From assembly GCA_002718135.1 (NCBI GenBank), contig PBDN01000019.1, forward strand, positions 196,805 to 260,804: 64,000 bases of DNA. Reading direction: 5' to 3'. Numbering within the stretch: the first letter of the stretch is position 1; each line of letters starts with the position of its first letter. The notes beneath the pieces are model-generated. The model worked only from the letters and a program-made list of their open reading frames with translations, did no database searches and was not told the DNA's origin. This DNA is from Pelagibacteraceae bacterium (GTDB lineage: Bacteria; Pseudomonadota; Alphaproteobacteria; HIMB59; GCA-002718135). The translations under genes and the position numbers were made by a program. Below, in pieces: positions 54,287 to 62,984 of the stretch.

Positions 54287-54664
54287 CTAATCTTCGATTA
54301 ACACCGCACGAGAGCTTTGGGTCCGTGTCCCGGACGCTTGCATCGTACCATCGGATAACTTTTGCGACGTGGATACGGCCTTCGGCGGATTATCTCTCTC
54401 ATCCAACTTTCTTTCAAGTGTGCGGTTATGGCGCTCAGCTTTCCGTGCCCTACGACACCAGTTTACGGTCGAAATCCATCCAATTCCCAGACCAGCCATC
54501 ACCCCCAACGCAAGAGTTATTAGAAGCCAAAGTGACGCCGAAAGTTCGATTTCTCCCGCAATTGGCCATAATTCTAGCTTCAATGTCTGCCGATTCTCCA
54601 CTGCGAACACACTCAAAAGAACAGAGCAGGGAACAAACACTATAATACCCATAATTAGGCGCAT
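54287..54664 (-). CDS. lapA: LapA-domain (DUF1049) membrane protein
   Basis: A 125-residue inner membrane protein with two hydrophobic spans, about residues 3-22 and 44-66, then a basic, coiled-coil-like stretch (R-R-A-R-K-A-E-R-H-N-R-T-L-E-R-K-L) and a Ser/Gln-rich tail. This is the layout of LapA/DUF1049 proteins linked to LPS assembly in E. coli. It lies between ihfB and pyrF, its usual place in alphaproteobacteria. The usual partner lapB is not here. Confidence 0.82.
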   Translation of the reverse strand: MRLIMGIIVFVPCSVLLSVFAVENRQTLKLELWPIAGEIELSASLWLLITLALGVMAGLGIGWISTVNWCRRARKAERHNRTLERKLDERDNPPKAVSTSQKLSDGTMQASGTRTQSSRAVLIED

Positions 54665-54749
54665 TTTAACCCCGCCGTCCAGCGCCGACTGGACTATCGC
54701 CAGCTAATTTTTTATCAAGACTAACGCGCAAACTTGCCCATGGCTCAAG

Positions 54750-55034
54750 TTATTTACGGCCGTTTAAACGGTCGCGAAGATCCTTGCCGGACTTAAAAAA
54801 CGGCACAAACTTCTTAGCAACGCTAACAGACTCTCCAGTACGCGGATTCCTGCCAGTACGCGCCTCGCGCGTTTTTACCGAAAATGCGCCAAATCCGCGC
54901 AGTTCAACTCTGTCCCCTCGTGCAAGCGCGGTCGATATTTCATCGAAGATCGTAAAAACGATTCGTTCAACATCCCTCTGGTATAGATGTGGATTTTCTT
55001 CTGCCAATTTCAAAATCAGCTCGGATTTCGTCAT
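54750..55034 (-). CDS. ihfB: Integration host factor subunit beta
   Basis: IHF beta bends DNA as a heterodimer with IHF alpha. The 94-residue product has the DNABII layout: T-K-S-E-L-I at the start, an [14 protein letters not shown] segment near residue 45, and the DNA-inserting loop R-T-G-R-N-P-R-T-G with the key Pro near 64. The end [10 protein letters not shown] is IHF-beta-like rather than HU-like. It lies between sppA and lapA on the same strand. Confidence 0.95.
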   Translation of the reverse strand: MTKSELILKLAEENPHLYQRDVERIVFTIFDEISTALARGDRVELRGFGAFSVKTREARTGRNPRTGESVSVAKKFVPFFKSGKDLRDRLNGRK

Positions 55035-55166
55035 ACTTTGGCGTCCCCCCCTGAAAACCGAAGGAATTTCTCCCCGGATTTAGCAGCGTTCTATTTACCG
55101 GTGACATAGAATTTTACCCAGTCAGTAAGCGACGTCTTTGTGTCGGGACGAGACCTATTCTTAATA

Positions 55167-56081
55167 TCACATCGCTTGAGGTTGCCAGAGCGAAATTAAC
55201 CCGTCAAGGGTAAGGCGTTCATACAAAATCGTTTTTCGGGCTAAACTAATTAGCTGGAGAAACAAGCTGCCGGCATCAGGTTGTATCGGCACGGTTCGAA
55301 TTTTAAGGTCCGGCGACAGGTTTTTTCTCTCCACTAACCATGCCCGGGCGTCCTCTTCTCCCCCAATCTGATCTACCAGCCCGGCTCTCAGGGCCTGTTG
55401 GCCCGTAAATACCCGACCATCCGAGAATTTCTCAGCATCCGCCTTTTGCATGTTGCGACGTCGAATAACCATATCCCGGAACATCCCATACATATCCGCG
55501 ACTAGCGCCTGCGTCGTAGCCTCTACCTCCCCCGTCACAGGTTCAAACGGCGACGGCATTGCTTTAAGAGACCCGCTTTTGAACGATCGTGCTGAGACCC
55601 CCATCATTCCCAGAAGCTTAGTGATTTCAGTAGTTTGTAAAATGACGCCAATTGAGCCGGTAAGCGTTCCTTTACGGGCGAAAAGTCGGTCTGTCGCAAT
55701 CGCCGCCATATATGCGGCAGAGGTCGCTAAACCTCCCATCACTGCAACAAGGGGTTTCTCTTCTCCAAGCGCAAGCAGAGCATTATGAAGCGTCTCACCT
55801 CCCACAACTGTCCCGCCGGGACTATCGATACGCACGATTACCGCCTTTACGGAGTCATTTTGAGCAAGTTTGCGGATTTTAAGAATTCTTTCGTCATCCT
55901 GAACAATAATACCCTTCACCTCTACCCGGGCAATAAAATCATCATTGCCCAAGGAACCACCAACCCTGCCATATATAGCCACTATCGCTACTACCACCGC
56001 GAAAATCGCAGCTATCCGCCAGAACGTTAACCGTCGTTTAAGTCTTAGACGGTCAATAATATTGTCGGAGTCTAAGGGCAT
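55167..56081 (-). CDS. sppA: Signal peptide peptidase SppA (short type)
   Basis: A 304-residue membrane-anchored S49 protease that degrades leftover signal peptides. It has an N-terminal membrane span (about residues 18-40), then V-R-I-D-S-P-G-G-T-V-V-G-G near 88, the catalytic Ser in L-A-T-S-A-A-Y-M near 120 and the Lys-containing R-K-G-T-L-T-G-S-I-G-V near 140. It is the single-domain bacterial form. It lies 52 bp downstream of rpsA on the same strand. Confidence 0.94.
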   Translation of the reverse strand: MPLDSDNIIDRLRLKRRLTFWRIAAIFAVVVAIVAIYGRVGGSLGNDDFIARVEVKGIIVQDDERILKIRKLAQNDSVKAVIVRIDSPGGTVVGGETLHNALLALGEEKPLVAVMGGLATSAAYMAAIATDRLFARKGTLTGSIGVILQTTEITKLLGMMGVSARSFKSGSLKAMPSPFEPVTGEVEATTQALVADMYGMFRDMVIRRRNMQKADAEKFSDGRVFTGQQALRAGLVDQIGGEEDARAWLVERKNLSPDLKIRTVPIQPDAGSLFLQLISLARKTILYERLTLDGLISLWQPQAM

Positions 56082-56133
56082 TTGAACTCAAGCACCCCCG
56101 GCGTTCATCCATAGTAGACAGCGCCCAAAACGA

Positions 56134-58092
56134 TTACGATGTCTCTTCATCAGTCTCAGGTGCTTCTACCGTATCGGTGGTCTCGCCCTCCACAGATGCC
56201 TCTTCATCAGTCTCAGGTGCTTCTACCGTATCGGTGGTCTCGCCCTCCACAGATGCCTCTTCATCAGCCTCGGTTGCTTCTACCTTATCGGTGGTCTCGC
56301 CCTCCACAGATGCCTCTTCGTAAATAACCTCTTCAGGCTCGTCTGCTTTCTCGGCCTGCGGATCGTCGACATCAATGCCGCCCTCTTCTTCTCTGGCTTT
56401 GTTTAAGGCCGCGCCTAGAATGTCACCCAGGCTAGCACCTGAGTCAGATGAGCCGAAGTCAGCCATCGCCTTTTTTTCTTCCGCCATCTCGTGCGCTTTT
56501 ACTGACAGACTTAGCTTTCGGTCCCGCTTATCGATATTGGTAACCCGGGCATCGACGCGATCACCAACAGCATAGCGGTCTGGTCGTTGCTCGCTCCGTT
56601 CGCGCGAAAGATCCGCTCGGCGAATAAAGCCCGGTAGAGAACCAGATACAGTTACTTCCAAACCACCCTCGGTTATCGCGGTTACCGTGCAAGTAACAGT
56701 GTCGCCCTTTGCGACTCCCTCTATCGCACCTGCGAAGGGATCTTCCGTTAGTTGCTTGACACCAAGGCTTATGCGTTCCTTTTCGACATCGATATCGAGA
56801 ATTCGCGCCGTGATCATCTCACTTTTTTCATATCCCTTGGCAGCTTCCTCGCCGTCCATTTCCCAGGACAGATCGGAAAGGTGGACCATACCGTCAATTT
56901 CTCCCGGAAGCCCCACGAAAAGACCAAATTCGGTAATATTCTTAATCTCTCCCTCGATATCGACACCAACAGGGTGCGCAGATGCGAAAGCATCCCACGG
57001 ATTATCGTGACACTGCTTTAGCCCAAGGCTAATTCGACGTTTCTGAGAATCGACTTCAAGTACCATAATATCAACTTCTTGGCTGGTCGAAACTATCTTG
57101 CCGGGGTGAACATTTTTTTTAGTCCAACTCATTTCAGAGACATGGACCAAACCCTCTACGCCCGGTTCTAGCTCCACGAAAGCTCCGTAGTCGGTGATGT
57201 TGCTCACACGACCGGTGAATTTGGCGCCAATCGGATATTTTGCCTCCACGCCCTCCCACGGATCTGCATCAAGCTGTTTCATACCGAGGGAGATACGCTG
57301 CGTCTCAGAATTATACCGGATTACCTGTACCTTAACTGTCTGTCCAATCGACAATGCCTCGGTCGGATGATTAATCCGGCGCCACGCAATATCGGTAACA
57401 TGCAGAAGGCCGTCCACGCCGCCGAGATCTACGAACGCGCCGTAATCGGTAATGTTCTTAACCATGCCCTCTAGAACCTGGCCTTCCTTGAGGTTGGTTA
57501 ACAGTTCATTTCGCTGTTCAGCACGGGATTCCTCTAAGACGGCGCGGCGGGAGACTACAATATTACCGCGACGACGATCCATTTTCAGAATCTGGAACGG
57601 CTGTGCCGTTCCCATGAGCGGACCGACATCGCGTATTGGACGCACATCAACCTGGCTGCCCGGCAAAAATGCCACGGCGCCGGAAAGATCAACAGTGAAA
57701 CCACCTTTGACTCGGCCAAAGATTGTGCCGTTCACTCTCTCAGTATTTTCGAAAGCTACCTCGAGCTGTGTCCAAGCCTCCTCTCGACGTGCGCGCTCCC
57801 GACTAAGGACGGCTTCGCCGTTCTTATTCTCCATCCTCTCGAGGTAAACGTCGACTACATCTCCGACGCCGATTTCAGGAGCCTGCCCCGGAGCCCCAAA
57901 TTCTTTTAGAGGCACACGCCCCTCGGACTTTAACCCGACATCGATTAAGACATTATCGCCCTCGATCATAAGGACGGTACCCTTTATGACAGAACCTTCG
58001 GATAGGTCTCCATCACCCAAACTTTCTTCGAGTAGGGCGGCAAAATCTTCTTTTAATGGTTCGTTCTCAGCGGTTGAGGTTTCGGTAGCCAT
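56134..58092 (-). CDS. rpsA: 30S ribosomal protein S1 with repeat-bearing acidic tail
   Basis: S1 brings mRNA to the 30S subunit. The 652-residue protein shows six S1 (OB-fold) domains up to about residue 545, visible as repeated blocks such as V-K-N-I-T-D-Y-G-A-F-V-D-L-G-G-V-D-G-L and I-S-L-G-x-K-Q. The remaining about 105 residues are strongly acidic. They end in three copies of a 19-residue unit (E-E-A-S-V-E-G-E-T-T-D-T-V-E-A-P-E-T-D), which makes the protein longer than usual. It follows cmk and precedes sppA, the common order. Confidence 0.96.
   Translation of the reverse strand: MATETSTAENEPLKEDFAALLEESLGDGDLSEGSVIKGTVLMIEGDNVLIDVGLKSEGRVPLKEFGAPGQAPEIGVGDVVDVYLERMENKNGEAVLSRERARREEAWTQLEVAFENTERVNGTIFGRVKGGFTVDLSGAVAFLPGSQVDVRPIRDVGPLMGTAQPFQILKMDRRRGNIVVSRRAVLEESRAEQRNELLTNLKEGQVLEGMVKNITDYGAFVDLGGVDGLLHVTDIAWRRINHPTEALSIGQTVKVQVIRYNSETQRISLGMKQLDADPWEGVEAKYPIGAKFTGRVSNITDYGAFVELEPGVEGLVHVSEMSWTKKNVHPGKIVSTSQEVDIMVLEVDSQKRRISLGLKQCHDNPWDAFASAHPVGVDIEGEIKNITEFGLFVGLPGEIDGMVHLSDLSWEMDGEEAAKGYEKSEMITARILDIDVEKERISLGVKQLTEDPFAGAIEGVAKGDTVTCTVTAITEGGLEVTVSGSLPGFIRRADLSRERSEQRPDRYAVGDRVDARVTNIDKRDRKLSLSVKAHEMAEEKKAMADFGSSDSGASLGDILGAALNKAREEEGGIDVDDPQAEKADEPEEVIYEEASVEGETTDKVEATEADEEASVEGETTDTVEAPETDEEASVEGETTDTVEAPETDEETS
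56138..56308 (-). repeat. 57-bp tandem repeat, three copies, at the 3' end of rpsA
   Basis: Three head-to-tail units (56138-56194, 56195-56251, 56252-56308), each encoding 19 residues of the S1 acidic tail. The first two copies differ at only about one position; the third differs by a few bases. Unit length is a multiple of three, so copy number can change without a frameshift. Confidence 0.9.
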
Positions 58093-58197
58093 ATTAAATC
58101 CTAGTTTTCCCTTTCCGAGAACAGAGACGATATCAGCTGAACCGGCGCCTCGACGACGTCAGTCTAGAAAAATCGATAATCTGCTCCATTTGTCCTG

Positions 58198-58833
58198 CTA
58201 TCGGATAAAGGACATTGCCAAGGCGAATGCTGCGTCAGCGTTTAGATTTGTCGTATCGATGACAGACGCGTCAGCTGCTGGTGCCAGAGGTGCGACACTG
58301 CGGGTACGATCCCGATGGTCCCGTTCCTTCATATCCTGCAGAACGCGCGAAGGTATACTCGGATCACCCTTTTCCTGCAACTCTTTTACCCGACGTGCCG
58401 CTCTGGTCTCGACACTGGCGTCTATGAAAAACTTATAATCGGCGTTCGGACAAATAAATGTCCCGATATCGCGTCCGTCGAGTATAGCACCTGGCGCACC
58501 GTTAGGCGGTGCGGCAGCAAAGTCCCGCTGCAAGCTTACTAGCGCAACCCGCACATCTGGATTAACGGCTATGACGCCGGCCGCTTGGCCGACGGCTTCC
58601 TGACGCAGAACGGGATCATCAAAATCCAGTTTTACGATATCGATAGCACGGGCAGTCTGCTCTGCGGCTAGCTTATCTTCTGGGTCTTTTCCAGAGGTAA
58701 TTAGCGACAGTCCAATCGCGCGGTATAACAGCCCGGTATCCAGATAAGCATAGCCAAGTTCTCTCGCAAGGCGTCGAGAGAGAGTGCCCTTGCCACTTGC
58801 CGCCGGGCCATCTACTGCGATGACAACCGACAC
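58198..58833 (-). CDS. cmk: Cytidylate kinase
   Basis: Cmk phosphorylates CMP and dCMP. The 211-residue protein opens with V-I-A-V-D-G-P-A-A-S-G-K-G-T-L-S-R-R, the family P-loop, then Y-L-D-T-G-L-L-Y-R near residue 32, and D-G-R-D-I-G-T-F-I-C-P near 125. It starts 2 bp after the aroA stop and precedes rpsA. The order aroA-cmk-rpsA is highly conserved. Confidence 0.96.
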   Translation of the reverse strand: MSVVIAVDGPAASGKGTLSRRLARELGYAYLDTGLLYRAIGLSLITSGKDPEDKLAAEQTARAIDIVKLDFDDPVLRQEAVGQAAGVIAVNPDVRVALVSLQRDFAAAPPNGAPGAILDGRDIGTFICPNADYKFFIDASVETRAARRVKELQEKGDPSIPSRVLQDMKERDHRDRTRSVAPLAPAADASVIDTTNLNADAAFALAMSFIR

Positions 58834-58835
58834 CG

Positions 58836-60218
58836 TTAGGCTCCGAAGGGCGCGATGTCGGCGCCTAGGCCAGTCATCAGGCCGAGAAATCCAGGAAAGC
58901 TGGTATCGATCACATCGGCGTCATCGATCACTACTGGCTTCTCAGACACCAGACCCATTACTAGGTAGGTCATAGCGATACGATGATCTAGATTGACATT
59001 AATCTCGGCGCCGCCCGGTAGCAGTCCGCTCAGACCCGTAACCACGATATCATCACCCTCGGAACGAACCGGAACACCGCATGCGGTCAGCCCATCGACA
59101 ATAGCAGTAAATCGGTCGCTCTCCTTTACCCGCAGCTCAGAAATCCCCCTAAACCGTGTCTCACCGGACGCGACCGCGGCTGCAATGGCAGCAATTGGAT
59201 ATTCGTCGATCATCGATGGTGAACGCGTGGCAGGCACATCTACGCCAGTCAGTGGCCCGTATCGAAACGACATATCTGCGATCGGCTCACCGACCGTTTT
59301 GCGCATATTGTTCATCTCAATATTGGCACCCATTTCCTTCAATGTCTGAAAGAGGCCGGCACGCAGCGGATTAATACCCACATTTTTGATAATTATCTCC
59401 GACCCCGGAACTACTAGCGCCGCGACACCGGGAAACGCCGCAGAGGATGGATCACCGGGGATGCTTATTTCTTGCGCTTCCAACTCGGCATACCCATGGA
59501 GTGAAATGTATCGGCCGCCGTTTCCAACCGGCACAATTTCAAGCTCTGCACCGAACGCTCTCAGCATGTTTTCGGTATGGTCTCGTGTTGCCTCACGTTC
59601 CCTCACGGTTGTGGTGCCGGGTGTATTTAGACCCGAAAAAAGAATAGACGATTTCACTTGTGCGGACGGTACCGGTACATCGTAATCAATCGGAATGGGT
59701 TCAGCGGCCCCATATACCACCATCGGCATGCGTTCCTCGTCGGTGAAATCAAACACAGCGCCGCAGCGGGACAATGGGTCGATCACACGGTCCATCGGCC
59801 GCGAGCGCAGAGAGCGATCACCTGTCACATAAGCTTTCAGATCGTGCGAAGCCATCAAACCCAGTAAGAGCCGCGCCGCCGTACCGGAATTTCCGAGATC
59901 AAGAACATCCTCCGGCGAGGTTAGCCCACCCACTCCAACACCATCGACAACCCAAGACTCCCCCGATTTGTCGATACTGACGCCAAGTGCCCGCAGAGCA
60001 TCGGCAGTGCGAAGCACATCTTCCGATTCAAGCAAGCCACATACTTTGGTGCTACCGACCGCGACGGCACCAATCATCAACGCCCTGTGCGATATGGATT
60101 TATCGCCGGGGACACTGATCGTGCCATTGAGAGCTGTACCGGAGCGAGCTGCTAGCTTAGTCAAATCCTCATCCTGAGTTTGGGTCCGGACCAAATATTT
60201 CGACCAGTTCCGTACCAT
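58836..60218 (-). CDS. aroA: 3-phosphoshikimate 1-carboxyvinyltransferase (EPSP synthase)
   Basis: AroA makes EPSP in the aromatic amino acid pathway. The 460-residue protein has V-P-G-D-K-S-I-S-H-R-A near residue 38, L-G-N-S-G-T-A-A-R-L near 105, G-D-x-S-L-R-x-R-P-M near 130 and R-V-K-E-S-D-R near 375. A short N-terminal extension precedes the core. I prefer the ATG at 60218 over a TTG at 60230. The G-N-S-G-T-A form (rather than a Gly-to-Ala variant) is the ordinary one. It is followed by cmk. Confidence 0.95.
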   Translation of the reverse strand: MVRNWSKYLVRTQTQDEDLTKLAARSGTALNGTISVPGDKSISHRALMIGAVAVGSTKVCGLLESEDVLRTADALRALGVSIDKSGESWVVDGVGVGGLTSPEDVLDLGNSGTAARLLLGLMASHDLKAYVTGDRSLRSRPMDRVIDPLSRCGAVFDFTDEERMPMVVYGAAEPIPIDYDVPVPSAQVKSSILFSGLNTPGTTTVREREATRDHTENMLRAFGAELEIVPVGNGGRYISLHGYAELEAQEISIPGDPSSAAFPGVAALVVPGSEIIIKNVGINPLRAGLFQTLKEMGANIEMNNMRKTVGEPIADMSFRYGPLTGVDVPATRSPSMIDEYPIAAIAAAVASGETRFRGISELRVKESDRFTAIVDGLTACGVPVRSEGDDIVVTGLSGLLPGGAEINVNLDHRIAMTYLVMGLVSEKPVVIDDADVIDTSFPGFLGLMTGLGADIAPFGA

Positions 60219-60333
60219 AATTCTCGGCAAAATAAAGGTGCCGAAATATCCCTAGGCTGATTTTGCTTTTGACAGCCATCGTTGAACATGTCAAAGGCTG
60301 CAGGTCTGATGCAAATACTTAATGGAGACCAAC

Positions 60334-60726
60334 TTGGCTAAGCCAGAATGGGGTTTGAAACGATCGTGCCTAAGCTGTGGTGCTCGTTTTTACGACATGC
60401 AGAGTAACCCGATAATCTGTCCATCCTGTCAGGCAGAATTCGATCCACTAGCTCTTGTCCGGCCAAAGCGGGCCCGAACGGCTGCAAGCCAAGCGAAGGC
60501 CAAAGCCCAAGAGAAAGTTTCACCCGAAGAAGCGGTGACAGAGGAAGACGAACTTCTTGTCGACGACGATGACTCGCTGGATGTTGGTGACGAGATCGAT
60601 TTAGACAATGATTCCGATGATGATATCCTCGCCGAGGATGGGGATGGGCCAGATCTTGACGAAGACCCCGACGTCACGGAAGCACTTGGTAACGCTGAGG
60701 ACGACAGCGAAAATCATGAATCCTGA
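60334..60726 (+). CDS. TIGR02300 / FYDLN acid domain protein
   Basis: A 130-residue protein typical of alphaproteobacteria. It starts with A-K-P-E-W-G-L-K-R, then a zinc-ribbon-like pair C-L-S-C and C-P-S-C around A-R-F-Y-D-M (the FYDLN-like motif), a short basic stretch and a long Asp/Glu-rich tail from about residue 65. Function is unknown; the architecture suggests a nucleic-acid or protein binder. The start is TTG at 60334, six bases after GGAG, which gives the family N-terminus; an ATG at 60322 is less likely. It is divergent from aroA and next to tRNA-Ala, its usual place. Confidence 0.92.
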   Translation: MAKPEWGLKRSCLSCGARFYDMQSNPIICPSCQAEFDPLALVRPKRARTAASQAKAKAQEKVSPEEAVTEEDELLVDDDDSLDVGDEIDLDNDSDDDILAEDGDGPDLDEDPDVTEALGNAEDDSENHES

Positions 60727-60787
60727 AAATTAGTTATTGCGGCTACTCTCGCGTCGAAATAGAGTACGCGCCGCAAAATCATACTTC

Positions 60788-60863
<76 letters not shown>

Positions 60864-61247
60864 ATTCCCTGAGCATTATCATCACATTACCGAAAGGCCT
60901 AATTTGTGGTCGAACTGAATGACTCTACAGAAGTTTTCGGCAAGCCTTTTTCTAATCAGTCTACCGTCCAGTATATTATTTTAAAAGTTTCACCCAAATC
61001 TATCTTCATTAGAAAAATTTATAACATTGGCATCCAGTGAGCTCATTTTCGCTCATGACTGGTTAGCAAAACCGTTCCCGAATTTGTTTGGTCTCCAATA
61101 TCGGAATCACATGATGAGTCTCTATCCGATTATTTGAGAAGATGATTCCCACAATCAGTTGGGTAAACAAGCCCATTTTAGGCACTTTAGTCGTACTACA
61201 TATAGGTCGTTGATAAGACACGACACACAGTTCAAAATCGTGGTAGG
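60864..61247. other. Gap of about 380 bp without a recognisable gene
   Basis: Between tRNA-Ala and the hsp20 promoter I see no supported gene. A 94-residue frame on the reverse strand (61063-61347) covers the hsp20 promoter and has no family features, so it is not taken. A possible weak terminator for the tRNA (AAAGGC and GCCTTTTT arms, near 60885-60950) has a very long loop. Confidence 0.45.
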
Positions 61248-61275
61248 TTGAAAAATACCACTGGAATTCCCATAT
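61248..61275 (+). promoter_or_regulatory. Sigma-32 (heat shock) promoter of hsp20
   Basis: TTGAAA at 61248-61253, a 14-base spacer and TCCCATAT at 61268-61275 match the sigma-32 pattern TTGAAA, 13-14 bases, CCCCATnT, with one mismatch. Transcription should start near 61282, leaving an about 60-base leader before the hsp20 ATG. I see no clear ROSE or fourU thermometer in that leader. Confidence 0.75.
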
Positions 61276-61340
61276 AGTTATTAGTCGTAGCTGAGTCGGG
61301 CTTGTAACCCTAATTGCCCACTTAGTTGAGGAGAATTCCA

Positions 61341-61790
61341 ATGACACGCCTCTCGTTGTTTAATAGTCCATTTCTACTCGGATTTGATGAGCTAGAAAGG
61401 GCTTTGGATCGCGTGAGCAAATCCTCATCCGAGGGTTATCCCCCTTATAATATTGAACGTACAGGAGAGAATGACATCCGGATTACGCTCGCTGTGGCCG
61501 GATTCGCTCGAGAAGACTTGTCAATAAAAGTTGAGGCCGCCCAGCTCGTTATACGGGGGAAGCAGAACGACGATTTGGGCCGAGAATTTTTGCATCGGGG
61601 CATTGCGGCACGTGAGTTCCAGCGGTCTTTCCTGCTAGCCTCAGGTATCAGCGTTATCGGCGCGGAACTTGACAATGGATTGTTGCACATAAGTCTTGAG
61701 CGACCAGTCGTCGAAACGCTCTCGCGCACGATCGAAATCAATACCCGGGGCCAAGAACGGCAAACTAAACTGAAGGCGGTAGAAGTTTAA
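61341..61790 (+). CDS. Hsp20 family small heat shock protein
   Basis: A 149-residue alpha-crystallin-type chaperone of the IbpA class. It starts F-N-S-P-F-L-L-G-F-D-E-L-E-R near residue 6, followed by P-P-Y-N-I-E-R near 36, V-A-G-F-A-R-E-D-L, and G-L-L-H-I-S-L-E-R near 115. The usual C-terminal I-x-I/V motif is present as I-E-I. The ATG at 61341 follows GAGGAG by six bases. Expression is probably from the sigma-32 promoter. DUF1150 follows 68 bp later. Confidence 0.93.
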   Translation: MTRLSLFNSPFLLGFDELERALDRVSKSSSEGYPPYNIERTGENDIRITLAVAGFAREDLSIKVEAAQLVIRGKQNDDLGREFLHRGIAAREFQRSFLLASGISVIGAELDNGLLHISLERPVVETLSRTIEINTRGQERQTKLKAVEV

Positions 61791-61858
61791 GTAGGACGAA
61801 ACATATTTTCTTGTAGGTATAAAACGTCCAGCGTTAACTCAAGGCAAGGTGGAGAAAG

Positions 61859-62080
61859 ATGCACAATAGTGAAATAGCGAAAAATTTTATTAGCCCGGCA
61901 GATTTTGAAATGATGGGTATGCATAATGTCGCTTATATAAAAAAAGTCATTGAGAACGGGTCATCTCGCTTTGGCGTTTATGCGGCTAATGGTGCGGAAA
62001 TCGCGCTGATGGATGTCGAACGCGACGTAGCTTTTGCGACCGTCCGACAGCACGACATGGAACCGCTAAGCGTTCACTAA
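61859..62080 (+). CDS. DUF1150 family protein
   Basis: A 73-residue protein that matches the alphaproteobacterial DUF1150 pattern: S-P-A-D-F-E-M-M-G-M near residue 12, V-A-Y-I-K-K-V, G-V-Y-A-A-N-G-A-E-I and A-x-x-x-A-R/Q-H-D-M-E-P-L-S-V-H at the end. It has no known function but almost always follows hsp20, as here. It is probably coexpressed under heat shock. GGTGGAGAAAG gives a strong ribosome-binding site. The gene is convergent with ptsN. Confidence 0.9.
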   Translation: MHNSEIAKNFISPADFEMMGMHNVAYIKKVIENGSSRFGVYAANGAEIALMDVERDVAFATVRQHDMEPLSVH

Positions 62081-62087
62081 CTTCGAG

Positions 62088-62152
62088 CCCAGGAGAGGCA
62101 CAACCGGTTCACTCCTCACCCACTCAGGCCGCGTGAGTGTGTGCCTCTTGGG
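62088..62152. terminator. Nested inverted repeat between DUF1150 and ptsN (possible two-way terminator)
   Basis: AGAGGCACA at 62094-62102 pairs with TGTGCCTCT at 62140-62148, and inside it CACTCA (62121-62126) pairs with TGAGTG (62134-62139). A flanking CCCA/TGGG pair extends the stem. The inner stem covers the ptsN stop codon (62124-62126). It could end transcription from both sides, but there is no strong T-run, so this role is not certain. Confidence 0.45.
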
Positions 62153-62588
62153 TCAGCAAACTAAATATTCGCTCCGGAGTCTTAGCTAATCTCAGCTTGT
62201 CGCACTTTGCCGCATTGCGAAGAACGCGTGAGATTCTGGCTAACGCTTTGAGGTGGTCTGCCCCAACTAGTTCTGGGGCTAGTAAAAGGAAAATCAGATC
62301 TACCGGCTCACCATCGATCGCGTCGAAGTCGACAGGATTGTCAAGCTTCGCAAAACATCCGAACAGGTGATCGAGATCAGGAATTTTGCCATGAGGAATA
62401 GCGATACCGCTTCCCACTCCGGTAGTCCCTAAGCGTTCTCGTTCCATAAGAACTTCAAAAATTTCGTGTTCCTCAAGCCCGGTTTTACTCGCTGCTTTAC
62501 CAGCGAGTTCCCGAAGTGCGTTTTTCTTGCTTCCCGCCTCGAGCGATATGACTATGCGGTCCGCACTGAGAATGTCTTCTATTTCCAA
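62124..62588 (-). CDS. ptsN: PTS IIA-like nitrogen regulatory protein
   Basis: PtsN (EIIA-Ntr) is the phosphorylated output of the nitrogen phosphotransferase system. The 154-residue protein has the phospho-acceptor in G-I-A-I-P-H-G-K near residue 66, L-M-E-R-E-R-L-G-T-T-G-V-G just before it, and F-L-L-L-A-P near 105. The length is normal. It lies downstream of rpoN, but hpf, which often stands between them, is not found; a 396-bp noncoding gap fills the space. Confidence 0.95.
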   Translation of the reverse strand: MEIEDILSADRIVISLEAGSKKNALRELAGKAASKTGLEEHEIFEVLMERERLGTTGVGSGIAIPHGKIPDLDHLFGCFAKLDNPVDFDAIDGEPVDLIFLLLAPELVGADHLKALARISRVLRNAAKCDKLRLAKTPERIFSLLTQEAHTHAA

Positions 62589-62984
62589 AAGTCGTCTCCA
62601 GCCCTTCTAAACTGTGGGCCTCTCAGGCCCAAACAGTGTCCAATCAGCATTTCGGCTAAAGCTTAGATAGAGCAATCTCATACCAATATTTTCCGTTACT
62701 AGACCCTTAACGCTCAGCCAGACGCTACCATCTTAAGTATCTCTTCAAGATCTTTCCGAGAGGGAATTGACTGAAATCCGGTTAATGGTCACTGGTCGCA
62801 ACCTGCTCAATTAAAACTGTAGATCTCATTAACCGTTCTTCGTGGAAGTCTGGCCACGGTCTATAATTCTTGTTCTAACAATATGAGTGATTCCTGTTTT
62901 ATCACTCAGAGTGCCGGAAAATAACACCGCGGATAGGCGAGTCAATAGAGTCGAGGAAGTGACTTTTAACGTAGGAAAGGCCCT
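62589..62984 (-). other. 396-bp rpoN-ptsN gap without hpf; hairpin at 62615-62631
   Basis: No reading frame for a ribosome hibernation factor or any other protein is seen here. A perfect 7-bp hairpin TGGGCCT-CTC-AGGCCCA (62615-62631) with ACTG/CAGT flanks stands 27 bases before ptsN. A short frame near 62725-62800 (ends K-D-L-E-E-I-L-K-M-V-A-S-G) follows a stop codon and is too short to support as a gene. Confidence 0.5.

Noticed and set aside
61063..61347. A 94-residue reading frame on the reverse strand before hsp20
   Set aside because: It spans the likely sigma-32 promoter and hsp20 start, lacks family features and has unconvincing codon use.
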